The position numbers and the translations under genes were made by a program. The notes under the pieces were generated by a model. That model saw only the letters and a list, made by a program, of their open reading frames with translations, did not search any database and had not been told where the DNA came from. Shown here piece by piece: positions 15,551 through 23,979 of a stretch of DNA of 64,000 bases. Numbering within the stretch: the stretch's first letter is position 1; each line of letters starts with the position of its first letter. The DNA is from Solirubrobacterales bacterium (GTDB lineage: Bacteria > Actinomycetota > Thermoleophilia > Solirubrobacterales > 70-9), in the NCBI GenBank assembly GCA_025964255.1, contig JAOPZF010000120.1, forward strand, positions 1 through 64,000, read 5' to 3'.

Positions 15551-17383
15551 TCAGTGCCCGGCTTTGCCTGGTTTGTGGATGGCGACGCCGACCTCGCGCA
15601 GCTGGACCGCGTCGACCGGGGCCGGCGCGCCCGTCAGCAGGTCGAAGCCGGAGGCCGTCTTCGGGAAGGCGATCACGTCGCGGATCGTGTCCGCGTCGGC
15701 GAGACGCTGGACGAAGCGGTCGATGCCATAGGCGATTCCACCGTGCGGCGGCGCGCCGTAACGCAGCGCTTCGAGCAGGAAGCCGAAGCGCGCCTCGGCG
15801 ATCTCGGGCGCGATCCCGAGCACGTCGAAGACCTGCCCCTGCACCTTGGCGTCGTGGATACGGATCGAGCCGCCGCCGATCTCCTGTCCGTTCCAGACCA
15901 CGTCGTAGGCCTTCGACAACGCTGCGCCCGGATCGCTCGGATCGAGCTCGCCCACCGGTGAGGTGAACGGGTGGTGCATCGCGTCCCAGCGCTTCTCGGC
16001 CTCGCCGTAGAGGAAGAGCGGGAAGTCGACGATCCAGACGAGCCGGTCCTCGTTCTCGTCGATCAGGCCGAAACGCTCGCCGAGGTCGAGGCGCATCTGC
16101 CCGAGCACCGCGTCGGTGACCGGGCGCTTGTCGGCGACGAGCAGCAGCAGGTCGCCCTCCTCGGCCCCGAGCAGGCGGTTCAGCTCCGCCAGCTCGGCGT
16201 CGCTGAGGAACTTCGCCGTCGGCGAGCGCCAGCCGTCGCCCTCGCGGAACGCCCAGACGAGACCCTTGGCGCCGAGCTCCTGGGCCCGCGAGATGAAGCC
16301 GTCGAGCTCTTTGCGCGGCACCTCGCGCTTGCCGGCGTTGATCCCGCGGATCGAGCCGCCGCCCTCGAGCACCGACTTGAAGACTTTGAACTCCGTGCCC
16401 TGCAGCGCCGAGCCGAGGTCGACCAGCTCGAGGCCGAAACGCAGGTCCGGGCGGTCGGTGCCGAAGCGCTCCATCGCCTCCGCGTAGGCCATCCGCTCCA
16501 TCGGCACCGTCACCTCGGGACCGCCCACGGCGCCGAAGACGTGCGCCAGCAGCCGTTCGTTCACCTCGAGCACGTCGTCGACCCCGACGAACGACATCTC
16601 GACGTCGAGCTGGGTGAACTCCGGCTGGCGGTCGGCGCGCGTCGACTCGTCGCGGAAGCAGCGGGCGATCTGGAAGTAGCGCTCGAACCCGCTCACCATC
16701 AGCAGCTGCTTGTAGAGCTGCGGGGACTGCGGCAGCGCGTAGAAGGAGCCCTGCTGCTGGCGGCTGGGGACGAGGAAGTCGCGCGCGCCCTCCGGGGTCG
16801 AGCGGGTCAGCACCGGCGTTTCGACGTCGACGAAGCCCTCGGCGCCGAGGAACTCGCGCATCGCGCTGGTCACCCGATGGCGGAGCAGGAGCGCCTCGCG
16901 CATCGGCGCCCGACGCAGGTCGAGATAGCGGTAGCGCAGGCGCGTGTCCTCGCCGACGTCGTCGGCGTAGCCCTCGATCTGGAAGGGCGGCGTCTCCGAG
17001 TCGGCGAGCAGGTCGGCGGCCGCGATGGCGACCTCGACCTCACCGGTCGGCAGCGCCGGGTTGATCGTCTCGGCGTCGCGCCGTACGACCTTGCCGGAGA
17101 CGCTGAGCACGTCCTCGGCGCGCAGTCGGTGGGCGAGCTCGAAGGCCGGGCCGGAGGTGTCGGGGTGGAAGACGAGCTGGACGATCCCGGTGCGGTCGCG
17201 CAGGTCGATGAAGATCAGGCCGCCGTGGTCGCGCCGGCGGTTGACCCAGCCCGCGACCCGCACGTCGTCGTCGACCCGGTCGGTGAGGACCCGGCCGCAC
17301 CAGGTGTCGCGGTAGCCATTCGCGCTCGGCTCCGGCAGATCGCCCAGCGTCCGCTCCGCCCCAGCCTGCTCCGCCGAACTCAT
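15551..17383 (-). CDS. aspS: Aspartyl-tRNA synthetase
   Basis: Class IIb synthetase, 610 aa, bacterial type with the GAD insertion domain. The N-terminal OB-fold anticodon domain contains VAGWVNRRRDHGGLIFIDLRDR. Motif 2 is ARCFRDESTRADRQPEFTQLD, given here only as its core FRDE...RADRQPEF. Motif 3 is YGIDRFVQRL near the C-terminus. FTQLDVEMSF is typical. It overlaps the hisS stop by 4 bases, a common bacterial pair. Confidence 0.96.
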   Translation of the reverse strand: MSSAEQAGAERTLGDLPEPSANGYRDTWCGRVLTDRVDDDVRVAGWVNRRRDHGGLIFIDLRDRTGIVQLVFHPDTSGPAFELAHRLRAEDVLSVSGKVVRRDAETINPALPTGEVEVAIAAADLLADSETPPFQIEGYADDVGEDTRLRYRYLDLRRAPMREALLLRHRVTSAMREFLGAEGFVDVETPVLTRSTPEGARDFLVPSRQQQGSFYALPQSPQLYKQLLMVSGFERYFQIARCFRDESTRADRQPEFTQLDVEMSFVGVDDVLEVNERLLAHVFGAVGGPEVTVPMERMAYAEAMERFGTDRPDLRFGLELVDLGSALQGTEFKVFKSVLEGGGSIRGINAGKREVPRKELDGFISRAQELGAKGLVWAFREGDGWRSPTAKFLSDAELAELNRLLGAEEGDLLLLVADKRPVTDAVLGQMRLDLGERFGLIDENEDRLVWIVDFPLFLYGEAEKRWDAMHHPFTSPVGELDPSDPGAALSKAYDVVWNGQEIGGGSIRIHDAKVQGQVFDVLGIAPEIAEARFGFLLEALRYGAPPHGGIAYGIDRFVQRLADADTIRDVIAFPKTASGFDLLTGAPAPVDAVQLREVGVAIHKPGKAGH

Positions 17384-18624
17384 CCTTCGCCTCCAGTCAT
17401 CTCGCCGAGAAGATTGCCCGTGTCGGCGGCCCGCTGCTCGCCGCTCGTCATGTCGCGCAGCTGCGCGGTGCCGTCGGCCTCGAGGATCAGCACCTGCGCT
17501 GCGCCGAGCCGGTCGGCGTGTTTCAGCTGGCCCTTGAGGCCGCGCCCGCCGAGGTCCATCTCCGCCGAGAAGCCGGCGTTCCGCAGCTCGGTGACCAGCG
17601 CCATCGCCCGCCCGCGCTGCTCCTGGTCGGCGATCGCGACGAAGGCGTCGCGGCCGATCGCGGGCTCCTCCTCGTCGAGCGCCAAGAGGATCCGCTCCAT
17701 CCCCGCCGCCCAGCCGACCGCCGGGGTGGCCGGCCCGCCGAGCTGCTCGATCAGCCCGTCGTAGCGCCCGCCGCCGCCGATCTCCGAAACCGAGCCGAGC
17801 GCGTCGCAGACGAAGCTGAAGATGGTGCGGGTGTAGTAGTCGATCCCGCGCACGAGGGTCGCGTCGAGCTCGTAGTCGATCCCGGCCGCGTCGAGCAGCG
17901 AGCGGACCTCGGCGAAGTGCTCGGCGTCTTCCTCCGACAGCGCCTCGAGGATCGTCGGCGCGCTCGCCATCACGCCCTTGACGCCCTCGTCGTCGGAGTC
18001 GAAGGCGCGCAGCGGGTTGATGTCGATGCGCTCGCGCACGTCCGCGGTGAGGTCGCCCTCGTGCGTGTGCAGGTGCGCCTTCAGCTCCTCCAGGTAGGCG
18101 GCGCGGGCCCCCAGCGAGCCGAGGCTTCCCAGCCGCAGCACCACCCCGGGCACACCGAGCTCCCCGAGCAGGTCGCTCAGCAGCATGATCACCTCGGCGT
18201 CGGCGAGCGGCGAGGCGGTCCCGATCGCCTCGATCCCGAGCTGGTGGAACTGGCGGTAACGCCCCGCCTGCGGACGCTCGTGGCGGAAGAACGGCCCGTA
18301 GTAGGAGAGCTTCACCGGCTGCGCCAGTTTGTGCATCCCGTGCTCGAGGTAGGCGCGGCAGATCGGCGCCGTCCCCTCCGGACGCAGGGTCAGGCTGCGT
18401 TCCCCTTTGTCCTCGAAGGTGAACATCTCCTTGCGGACGATGTCGGTCGATTTGCCGACCCCGCGTTCGAAGAGGTCGGTGTGCTCGAAGGTCGGGGTCT
18501 GGATCGTCTCGTAGCCGGCCCGCTCGAAGATCCCCGCCGCGACGGCCTGGATGTGGGCCCGCGCGCGCATCGGCGCGGGGAGCACGTCGAAGGTGCCGCG
18601 GGGTGCCTGGAACTTTGCTGCCAT
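17380..18624 (-). CDS. hisS: Histidyl-tRNA synthetase
   Basis: Class IIa synthetase, 414 aa. Recognisable elements are PRGTFDVLPAP at the N-terminus, motif 2 LRPEGTAPICRAYLEHGM, the histidine-A motif LVRGIDYYTRTIFSFV, GGGGRYDGLI, motif 3 in PAVGWAAGMERILLAL, and a C-terminal anticodon domain. It overlaps aspS by 4 bases. A 36-bp gap separates it from the upstream hydrolase gene, so transcription may continue through. Confidence 0.96.
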   Translation of the reverse strand: MAAKFQAPRGTFDVLPAPMRARAHIQAVAAGIFERAGYETIQTPTFEHTDLFERGVGKSTDIVRKEMFTFEDKGERSLTLRPEGTAPICRAYLEHGMHKLAQPVKLSYYGPFFRHERPQAGRYRQFHQLGIEAIGTASPLADAEVIMLLSDLLGELGVPGVVLRLGSLGSLGARAAYLEELKAHLHTHEGDLTADVRERIDINPLRAFDSDDEGVKGVMASAPTILEALSEEDAEHFAEVRSLLDAAGIDYELDATLVRGIDYYTRTIFSFVCDALGSVSEIGGGGRYDGLIEQLGGPATPAVGWAAGMERILLALDEEEPAIGRDAFVAIADQEQRGRAMALVTELRNAGFSAEMDLGGRGLKGQLKHADRLGAAQVLILEADGTAQLRDMTSGEQRAADTGNLLGEMTGGEG

Positions 18625-18660
18625 CTCGCTGGCGACCTTAGCTTGCGCGGGCGGCTCGGC

Positions 18661-19305
18661 TCAGGGAGCCGTGGCCTGAAGGAACGGATTCGTCGCCCGC
18701 TCGGCACCGAGCGTCGTGATCCCCATATGACCGGGATGGACGACGGTCGTGTCCGCGTGCGAGTCGAGCAGCGTTGCGATCGAGCCGGCGAGGGTCGGCC
18801 AGTCGCCGCCGGGCAGGTCGACGCGGCCGACCGAGCCCTGGAAGAGGACGTCGCCGGAGAAGATCGCGTCCTCCCCGCGGACCGAATAGGTGACGTGACC
18901 AGGGCTGTGACCCGGGGTGAAGATGACGTCCAGCGCCAGCCCGGCGAGCTCCAGCGTCTCGCCGCCGGCGACGGTCTCCTCGGCGTCCCAGCTCTCGTAC
19001 GGGCCGAAGCCCTCGAAGGGGACGAAGGACATGATGTCGGCGAGCACCGCTTTCTCCAGCACCGGCACGTAGACGGGCGCGCCGGTCGCGCGGGCGAGCG
19101 GCGCCACGGCACCGACGTGGTCGAAGTGCGTGTGGGTGAGGAGGATCGCGTCGACCTCGGCACCCGTCGCCTCGATCGCCGCGAGCAGCCGCTCGGGCTC
19201 CTCGCCGGGATCGACGACGACCAGCTTGTCGCCGCCCTCGGGCCGGACCAGGAAAGCGTTCTCGGCGATCGGCCCGACCGTCAGCATCTCGACGTCGAGC
19301 GCCAA
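18661..19305 (-). CDS. Metallo-beta-lactamase-fold hydrolase (glyoxalase II-like)
   Basis: 214 aa. Carries the zinc motif THTHFDHVG, the His of GHSPGHVTYS, Asp in FSGDVLFQGSVGR, and a C-terminal His in VHPGHMG: the pattern of YcbL/hydroxyacylglutathione-hydrolase-like proteins. The substrate cannot be read from sequence; a thioester or similar small metabolite is likely from the family. The stop lies 36 bases before hisS, a neighbourhood also seen in other bacteria. Confidence 0.88.
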   Translation of the reverse strand: MALDVEMLTVGPIAENAFLVRPEGGDKLVVVDPGEEPERLLAAIEATGAEVDAILLTHTHFDHVGAVAPLARATGAPVYVPVLEKAVLADIMSFVPFEGFGPYESWDAEETVAGGETLELAGLALDVIFTPGHSPGHVTYSVRGEDAIFSGDVLFQGSVGRVDLPGGDWPTLAGSIATLLDSHADTTVVHPGHMGITTLGAERATNPFLQATAP

Positions 19306-19306
19306 G

Positions 19307-19681
19307 CTAGGACTTCCCTTCGCGGTCGCGGATCCGCTGCCGCTCGCGTTTGCGCCACATCGAGAGGTCGATGTAGTAGCCGGTCGGGATGTAGAAGACG
19401 AGCATGAAGAGGCCGAAGATCAACGAGACGGGGACCGGCCGTTTGAAGAGCACGAGCAGGATCAGGACGAAGATCACCGCGGCGCCTGCGCCGCGGATCG
19501 CGGAGCCTTTCCAGGTCGGCGGCAGGTCCCGCTTTTTCGACGCGGCACTCTTGCCTTTGGAGCCGGCGCGCGCTTTCGCCTCCTCGCGGGTGCGCGGGCG
19601 GGCGCGGCGGCCGGTGGTGTCGATGCGGCCGCCCTGGGTGCCGCGATGCTTGCGACGACGCTTGTTGCTGCTTTGGGCCAT
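19307..19681 (-). CDS. Small basic membrane protein, unknown function
   Basis: 124 aa. Residues 1 to about 55 are strongly basic (Lys/Arg-rich, KRRRKHRGTQGG) and probably cytosolic or RNA/ribosome-associating. Two hydrophobic helices follow (GAAVIFVLILLVLF and LIFGLFMLVFYIP), then a basic tail. It lies 1 base after the hydrolase in opposite reading order and 9 bases from the formiminotransferase, so it belongs to the same transcription unit. No named family recognised. Confidence 0.75.
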   Translation of the reverse strand: MAQSSNKRRRKHRGTQGGRIDTTGRRARPRTREEAKARAGSKGKSAASKKRDLPPTWKGSAIRGAGAAVIFVLILLVLFKRPVPVSLIFGLFMLVFYIPTGYYIDLSMWRKRERQRIRDREGKS

Positions 19682-19690
19682 GGGGTGAAT

Positions 19691-20581
19691 TTAATCGGTC
19701 GGGGCCGCGAGGCGCCGCTCGATCACGTGTTGCCCCGGATCGAAGCCGCGGATCGGCACGTCGGCGGGGTAGTCGACGAGGGCGCCGGCGGGGATCAACC
19801 CGACCAGCTCCGCCTCGACCGGCCGCGCCCCGAGCGGCGCCGCCAGCCCGCGGATGTCCTCGACCACGGTGGCGAGGGTCGTCGTCAGCGGGTCGTGGAC
19901 GTTGGTCGACACCTGGGCGCGGCCGCTCGACAGCATCAGGCCGATCGCCCGCACGCCGGGCAGCCCTCCCCCGGCCTCGCGCAGTTCGGCGGCGACGACG
20001 CGGACGGCGTCGAGGTCGGCGCCCTCGAGCTCGACGTTGAACGCGGCGAGCGGCGGGCGCGCCGTGACCAGAGTGGCGCCGGCGCGCGGGTGCGGCAGCG
20101 GCGGCCCGAAGTCGGGGCGCAGCTCCCCTCCCTGCATCCGCAGCCAAAGCTCGGTCAGCCCGCCGTTGCGGAAGTAGGCGCGCTCGGTATGGCCAGGCTC
20201 GCGCGCCAACTCGCCGTAGAGGAAGACCGGGATACCGAGGCCGCCGATCTGGCCGGCGATCGCGACCGCCTCGGTGCGCGCCGCCGCGTGGTCCTCCTCA
20301 CGCAGCCAGACCAGCGGGCAGACGTCGAGCGCCCCGATCGCCGGGTGGGCGCCGTGGTAATCCGACATGTCGATCGCTTCGGCCGCCTCGGCGGCGCCGG
20401 CGAGCAGCGACTCGGCCAGTCCGCCGGCCTCGCCGGCGATCGTGAAGACGCTGCGCCCGTGGTCGGTATCGGTGTGGAAGTCGAGGACGCGGGCGGAGCG
20501 GCCGAACGCCTCGCCGAGCCGCCCGAGCGCCTCCTCGTCGCCGGCCGTCGAGACGTTGGGGACGGCGAGCAGGTCGGGCAT
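19691..20581 (-). CDS. ftcD: Glutamate formimidoyltransferase
   Basis: Transfers the formimino group of N-formimino-glutamate to tetrahydrofolate (histidine breakdown, one-carbon supply). The 296-aa protein corresponds to the formiminotransferase part only; the cyclodeaminase domain of the animal enzyme is absent. Family features: VPNVSTAGD at the N-terminus, DHGRSVFTIAG, the DYHGAHPAIGALDVCPLVWL stretch (catalytic His region), and VFLYGELAREPGHTE. No hut genes are next to it, so its role may be in folate metabolism. Confidence 0.9.
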   Translation of the reverse strand: MPDLLAVPNVSTAGDEEALGRLGEAFGRSARVLDFHTDTDHGRSVFTIAGEAGGLAESLLAGAAEAAEAIDMSDYHGAHPAIGALDVCPLVWLREEDHAAARTEAVAIAGQIGGLGIPVFLYGELAREPGHTERAYFRNGGLTELWLRMQGGELRPDFGPPLPHPRAGATLVTARPPLAAFNVELEGADLDAVRVVAAELREAGGGLPGVRAIGLMLSSGRAQVSTNVHDPLTTTLATVVEDIRGLAAPLGARPVEAELVGLIPAGALVDYPADVPIRGFDPGQHVIERRLAAPTD

Positions 20582-20591
20582 CGTCAGCCGC

Positions 20592-21548
20592 TCAGATCAG
20601 CAGCTCGCCGCCGCCGAGGATCGCCTCACCGTCGATTTCGACGGTCGGTTCCTTGATCACGACGTCGAGGTGGACGGGCACCTGGATCGTGCCGCCGATC
20701 CCCGCCGAGGCGCCGAAGGCGACGTGTGCGGTGCCGAAGATCTTCTCGTCCTCGAGGATGTTGCCGGTGAGGATCGCCTCTTCGTTGGTGCCGATCCCGA
20801 GCTCGGCGACGTTGGTGCCGTCGGGGCCGTGCACGGTCAGCAGTTCCATCAGCCGGGCGCCCTGGTCGCCGGTCGCGCCGGTGAGGTGACCGCCCTCGAT
20901 GGTCAGGTGGACGGGTGACTCGACCAGGCCGATCGCGGCGATCGAGCCGTCGACCACCAGCGTGCCCTCGGCGGTCCCTTCGACCGGCGCGATGAACCCC
21001 TCGCCGCAGGGCAGGTTGCCGAAGGCGCCCTTGGCGGTTAGTTCGCCGGCGTCGACGATCCCCTCGCGGCCCTCGAGCGAGAAGCGCAGGTCACTGCCGT
21101 TGCGGTCGGTGATACGCGCCTCGGAGCCGGCGTTGAGCACGTTGACGATCGCCCAGCCGCGCCGGCGCATCTCGTCGAGGTCGCCGTTCATAAGGCGGGC
21201 CAGCATCTCTTCGGTGACGCCGGGCAGCGTCGCGATCCGCACGCCGGCGTCGCTCGCCGCTTTACGCGCCGCGGTATGGGAGAGCGACTGGATGGTCGGC
21301 GCGAGGACCACGTCGGCGGCGCTCATCGCCGCGGCGACCGGGCGCGGCGGCTCAGCGGCGTGCGACTCGCGCTCGGAGATCACGGCCAACGTCGCGTCGG
21401 CCCCGTCTCCCTGCGCCTCGATCCGCATCAAGGCCCCGATCTCTTCCGTCACCGGGTTGCAGATCACCAGGACCTCCTCACCTGCGGACACCCCCATGCA
21501 TTGCCTGACGACCGTCCGCACCGCGCTGTCGAGATCCGCTCCGCTCAC
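20592..21548 (-). CDS. M29-type (AmpS/aminopeptidase T-like) metallopeptidase
   Basis: 318 aa, thermophilic-type aminopeptidase family. Conserved C-terminal features are LPCGEGFIAPVEG, AELGIGTNEEA, EDEKIFGTAHVAFG and VHLDVVIKEPTVEIDG, which hold the Glu, His and Asp metal ligands. It is shorter than M29 proteins with a full N-domain (about 410 aa), matching the compact COG2309 branch. It is the first gene of the minus-strand series leading to hisS, 10 bases before ftcD. Confidence 0.82.
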   Translation of the reverse strand: MSGADLDSAVRTVVRQCMGVSAGEEVLVICNPVTEEIGALMRIEAQGDGADATLAVISERESHAAEPPRPVAAAMSAADVVLAPTIQSLSHTAARKAASDAGVRIATLPGVTEEMLARLMNGDLDEMRRRGWAIVNVLNAGSEARITDRNGSDLRFSLEGREGIVDAGELTAKGAFGNLPCGEGFIAPVEGTAEGTLVVDGSIAAIGLVESPVHLTIEGGHLTGATGDQGARLMELLTVHGPDGTNVAELGIGTNEEAILTGNILEDEKIFGTAHVAFGASAGIGGTIQVPVHLDVVIKEPTVEIDGEAILGGGELLI

Positions 21549-21593
21549 GCGCTCACCCTAGACGATCGAACCCCGGCCTCAGCACCCCCGGAT

Positions 21594-21610
21594 GACGTGC
21601 CTGGCACGTC
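21594..21610. repeat. Perfect inverted repeat in the intergenic region
   Basis: GACGTGCC-T-GGCACGTC, 8-bp arms around a single base, with extra partial symmetry outside. It lies 46-62 bases upstream of the M29 peptidase start, so it may be an operator. The rest of 21549-21721 shows no gene. Confidence 0.4.
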
Positions 21611-21721
21611 GCATCTCGGCGTCCTCGGCCTTGCCTTTGCAACCAGCAGAGGCTGCGCCCTGCGTCCTTGATCTGCTCGGCCACGCCCGCCCCCGGTGCA
21701 CTGAAACCAGGATTCGACCGT

Positions 21722-21949
21722 CTAGCTCGCAGGGTCGTCGTCATGCCGGTGCCCGATCGCCCATCCCATGAACCAGATCAACCCGACCAGCACGATCCCG
21801 AAACCGACGAACGGCGGCAGCCACCCTTTGTGCCGCCCGATCCCGAGCACCAACACGATCCCCGCATCGACCGCCAACAGCATCCCGACGAAGACCGGCC
21901 GCAGCGTCGCCCAGCCCCACATTTCCGGTCCATCAGAACCGCCGGCCAT
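21722..21949 (-). CDS. Small membrane protein, unknown function
   Basis: 75 aa with two hydrophobic helices (FVGMLLAVDAGIVLVLGIG and FVGFGIVLVGLIWFMGW) separated by a short basic loop, and a charged HRHDDD tail. No family recognised. It stands alone between the tRNA and the peptidase gene. Confidence 0.6.
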   Translation of the reverse strand: MAGGSDGPEMWGWATLRPVFVGMLLAVDAGIVLVLGIGRHKGWLPPFVGFGIVLVGLIWFMGWAIGHRHDDDPAS

Positions 21950-21983
21950 CTTCCAAGCATGGCATCGCTACTATGCGCTCCCC

Positions 21984-22057
21984 GCCGGAGTAGCTCAGCT
22001 GGTTAGAGCAGCGGAATCATAATCCGCGTGTCGGGGGTTCGAGTCCCTCCTCCGGCA
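21984..22057 (+). tRNA. tRNA-Met (CAT anticodon), probably elongator
   Basis: Full cloverleaf: acceptor GCCGGAG/CTCCGGC, D-arm GCTC...GAGC, anticodon stem GCGGA/TCCGC with loop ATCATAA (anticodon CAT), variable loop GTGTC, T-arm GGGGG-TTCGAGT-CCCTC, discriminator A. CCA is not encoded. The acceptor is fully paired at 1-72, unlike initiator tRNA. A tRNA-Ile2 (CAT with lysidine) cannot be fully excluded from sequence alone. Confidence 0.92.
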
Positions 22058-22117
22058 TCCCCTGGGACTGGTCCTCTTCGGCCTCGCCGTGGTCACCGCC
22101 CCGGCTAATTCGCGCGC

Positions 22118-22519
22118 CTACGGATAGCTACAGTGCAGTCGCTTGTGGGCGCGTTCGTAGACCGTGCGGGTGGACGGGTTGTCGGGGTGGCGCTCCCCGA
22201 AGGCGAGAAAGGTCCAGATGAATCCGCCACCAGAGTCCTGGGCCAGTTGGAAAACGAACCCAAAGGGAGCCTCAGATGCTCCCTGCCGACCCAGCGGCAC
22301 GTAGAGCTTCATGCACCCTGGAAGTCTGGTTGCGTCCGCGCCGTAGGCCTCGCACTTCAGGAGACCGGCAACTGCCGGCGACGCCTCGATCTCGCTGCGG
22401 GCGCGTTCGCCTTGAGTACGTGCCGGTGAGCGCTCCCTCAACCGCTCGACCTCCTCGCGCCACTCCTTCTCGCCGAACTCGATTGGGATTTCGGCGGGGC
22501 TCAGTCCTCTAACGGCCAT
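22118..22519 (-). CDS. Hypothetical protein, possible toxin of a toxin-antitoxin-like pair
   Basis: 133 aa from ATG 22519 (a GTG at 22528 is also possible). No signal peptide. Charged N-terminal helix (EKEWREEVERLRERS), then strands such as MKLYVPLG, FGFVFQL and FIWTFLAFGERHP, ending in STRTVYERAHKRLHCSYP. The strand-rich core and basic Arg/His C-terminus recall small ribosome-targeting or RelE-like toxins, but no family is firmly recognised. A 73-aa gene lies 56 bases upstream on the same strand, the usual antitoxin-toxin order. The gene ends 60 bp from the tRNA-Met. Confidence 0.55.
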   Translation of the reverse strand: MAVRGLSPAEIPIEFGEKEWREEVERLRERSPARTQGERARSEIEASPAVAGLLKCEAYGADATRLPGCMKLYVPLGRQGASEAPFGFVFQLAQDSGGGFIWTFLAFGERHPDNPSTRTVYERAHKRLHCSYP

Positions 22520-22575
22520 GCCTCGCACTCTCCCAGAAGCCCACGCTGACCCCTCGGGGGTGTTCGGGCTAGCCG

Positions 22576-22797
22576 CTAGCCCTCGCCATCGGTTGGTAGA
22601 TCCCCGGCGATCCGCTCAAAATCCTCCGCCGAGGCGGGCTTCCAGCCCCGCTCGGCGTAGAGCTCCGAGACGGGCGTGATCGGCGGCTCGAGGGTCAAAC
22701 CGCCGCCCTCGCGGGCCGGTACGACCTCGTAACGACGCCCGTCGATTTCGACCAGCTCGCCAACGTGAAGATCAAGCTTCTTAACCGTGGTAGCCAC
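22576..22797 (-). CDS. Small hypothetical protein, possible antitoxin
   Basis: 73 aa. The N-terminal half (LDLHVGELVEIDGRRYEVVP) is strand-like. The C-terminal half (LTLEPPITPVSELYAERG then DFERIAGDLPTDGEG) resembles the extended acidic tails of small antitoxins. It lies directly upstream of the 133-aa gene. The assignment rests on size, order and style only. It is divergent from the K+ channel gene, so the short spacer must hold both promoters. Confidence 0.5.
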   Translation of the reverse strand: MATTVKKLDLHVGELVEIDGRRYEVVPAREGGGLTLEPPITPVSELYAERGWKPASAEDFERIAGDLPTDGEG

Positions 22798-22845
22798 AGC
22801 TCAATGGTAGCCGGACCCGACGACCCGTCGGCCCGATTAGGGAGG

Positions 22846-23619
22846 ATGACTGCCGTGGAGGTGGGGGTGTCTGTCGAGCCGCGCGCGGCAAGGGCGCAGC
22901 GGATGCAGGACCGGTTCGAATGGCCGGTCGTCGTCGCTGCGCTCTTGACGGTCCCGATCCTGGTCATCCAAGAGTCCGACTTCGGGGAACCGTGGGAAGT
23001 GGTCGCCTCGATCCTCAACTGGGGCACCTGGCTCGTGTTCCTCACCGAGGCCGTGGTCATGCTGTCGGTCGTCCCCGATCGACGCCGCTGGCTGCGTCAC
23101 CACCTGATCGACCTCGCCGTGGTGGTGATCACGCCTCCCTTCGCGCCGCAGGCGTGGCAAAACGGACGCCTCTTCCGGCTGATACGCCTACTGCGCCTGG
23201 TCCGGGTCGCCGCGCTTCGACGCCTGCTCTCGCTGGAGGGCATGAAATATGCCGCGGCGGTCGCGGTCGGCACCGTGATCGTCGGCGGCGCAGTCTTCGC
23301 CAGCGTCGAAGAAACCACCAAAGAAGGGGTGGCAATCTCAACGTGGGACGGGATCTGGTGGGCCGTTACGACGGTCACCACCGTCGGCTACGGAGACATC
23401 TACCCCGAAAGCACCGCCGGTCGGATCATCGCGATCACGATCATGCTGGTCGGGATCGGGTTCGTCGCTCTTCTCACCGCATTCATCGCCGACCGTTTCA
23501 TCAACGTGCAGGCCGGGACCGAGGCGAAAGAGGATCTGATCCTCGCAGAGTTGCGCTCGATCAGCGCTCGACTCGAAGTGCTCGAAGACGCCGCGCGACA
23601 GTCGGACGGTGGCCGATGA
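22846..23619 (+). CDS. Voltage-sensor-type potassium channel
   Basis: About 257 aa, six-helix K+ channel. S1-S3-like helices are followed by an S4-like segment with Arg at every third position (RLFRLIRLLRLVR), then the pore helix and the filter TTVGYGDIYP near residue 180, an inner helix, and a short coiled C-terminus (EDLILAELRSISARLEVLED). It conducts K+ across the plasma membrane, probably in membrane-potential control. Start choice: ATG 22846 touches GGGAGG directly; GTG 22855 has better spacing (9 nt) to the same ribosome-binding site and may be the real start. Confidence 0.9.
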   Translation: MTAVEVGVSVEPRAARAQRMQDRFEWPVVVAALLTVPILVIQESDFGEPWEVVASILNWGTWLVFLTEAVVMLSVVPDRRRWLRHHLIDLAVVVITPPFAPQAWQNGRLFRLIRLLRLVRVAALRRLLSLEGMKYAAAVAVGTVIVGGAVFASVEETTKEGVAISTWDGIWWAVTTVTTVGYGDIYPESTAGRIIAITIMLVGIGFVALLTAFIADRFINVQAGTEAKEDLILAELRSISARLEVLEDAARQSDGGR

Positions 23620-23979
23620 CGGACGTATGAACGATGCTTAAGCGCACCCATGGCACGGACCTCCTCGTCCCGCGCACAGCCGGGTGAGGCGGGACCGGCA
23701 CCGGCTCCCTCCAGGCGTGGGAACCGGTGCTGTCGTCCCTCTTGTTACTGGCCCTTCGCGATGGACACAGCGGGCACCAGGACCGCAGTCGCGGACATCT
23801 TCATCACGTCACCCCCCTCCCGATTAGGCGAACGAGTCGTTGTTATTCGCCTTGGCGGACCGGGATGTTTGGACTGCGAGTTTCAAAAGCTTTGACGAAA
23901 CCGCGCATAAATCCGCTTCGTCGGATTGATTCGACGGTATGGTCTAGGTCGTTCCACCACTTGAGGAGGGGATGAGCAA
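23620..23979. other. Intergenic stretch without a convincing intact gene
   Basis: 360 bases between the channel and the regulator gene. An AGGCGAA/TTCGCCT inverted repeat lies at 23826-23852. CGTCG-N8-CGACG at 23919-23936 lies about 45 bases before the regulator ATG and may be its operator. On the minus strand at 23804-23745, a good ribosome-binding site (GGAGGGGGG) is followed by a 19-codon frame with a signal-peptide-like start (MKMSATAVLVPAVS) that stops early, possibly a remnant of a secreted-protein gene. Confidence 0.5.

Noticed and set aside
23650-23895. 81-codon plus-strand frame between the K+ channel and regulator genes
   Set aside because: No ribosome-binding site, no recognisable domain, and unlikely composition (Cys/Pro/Arg-rich).
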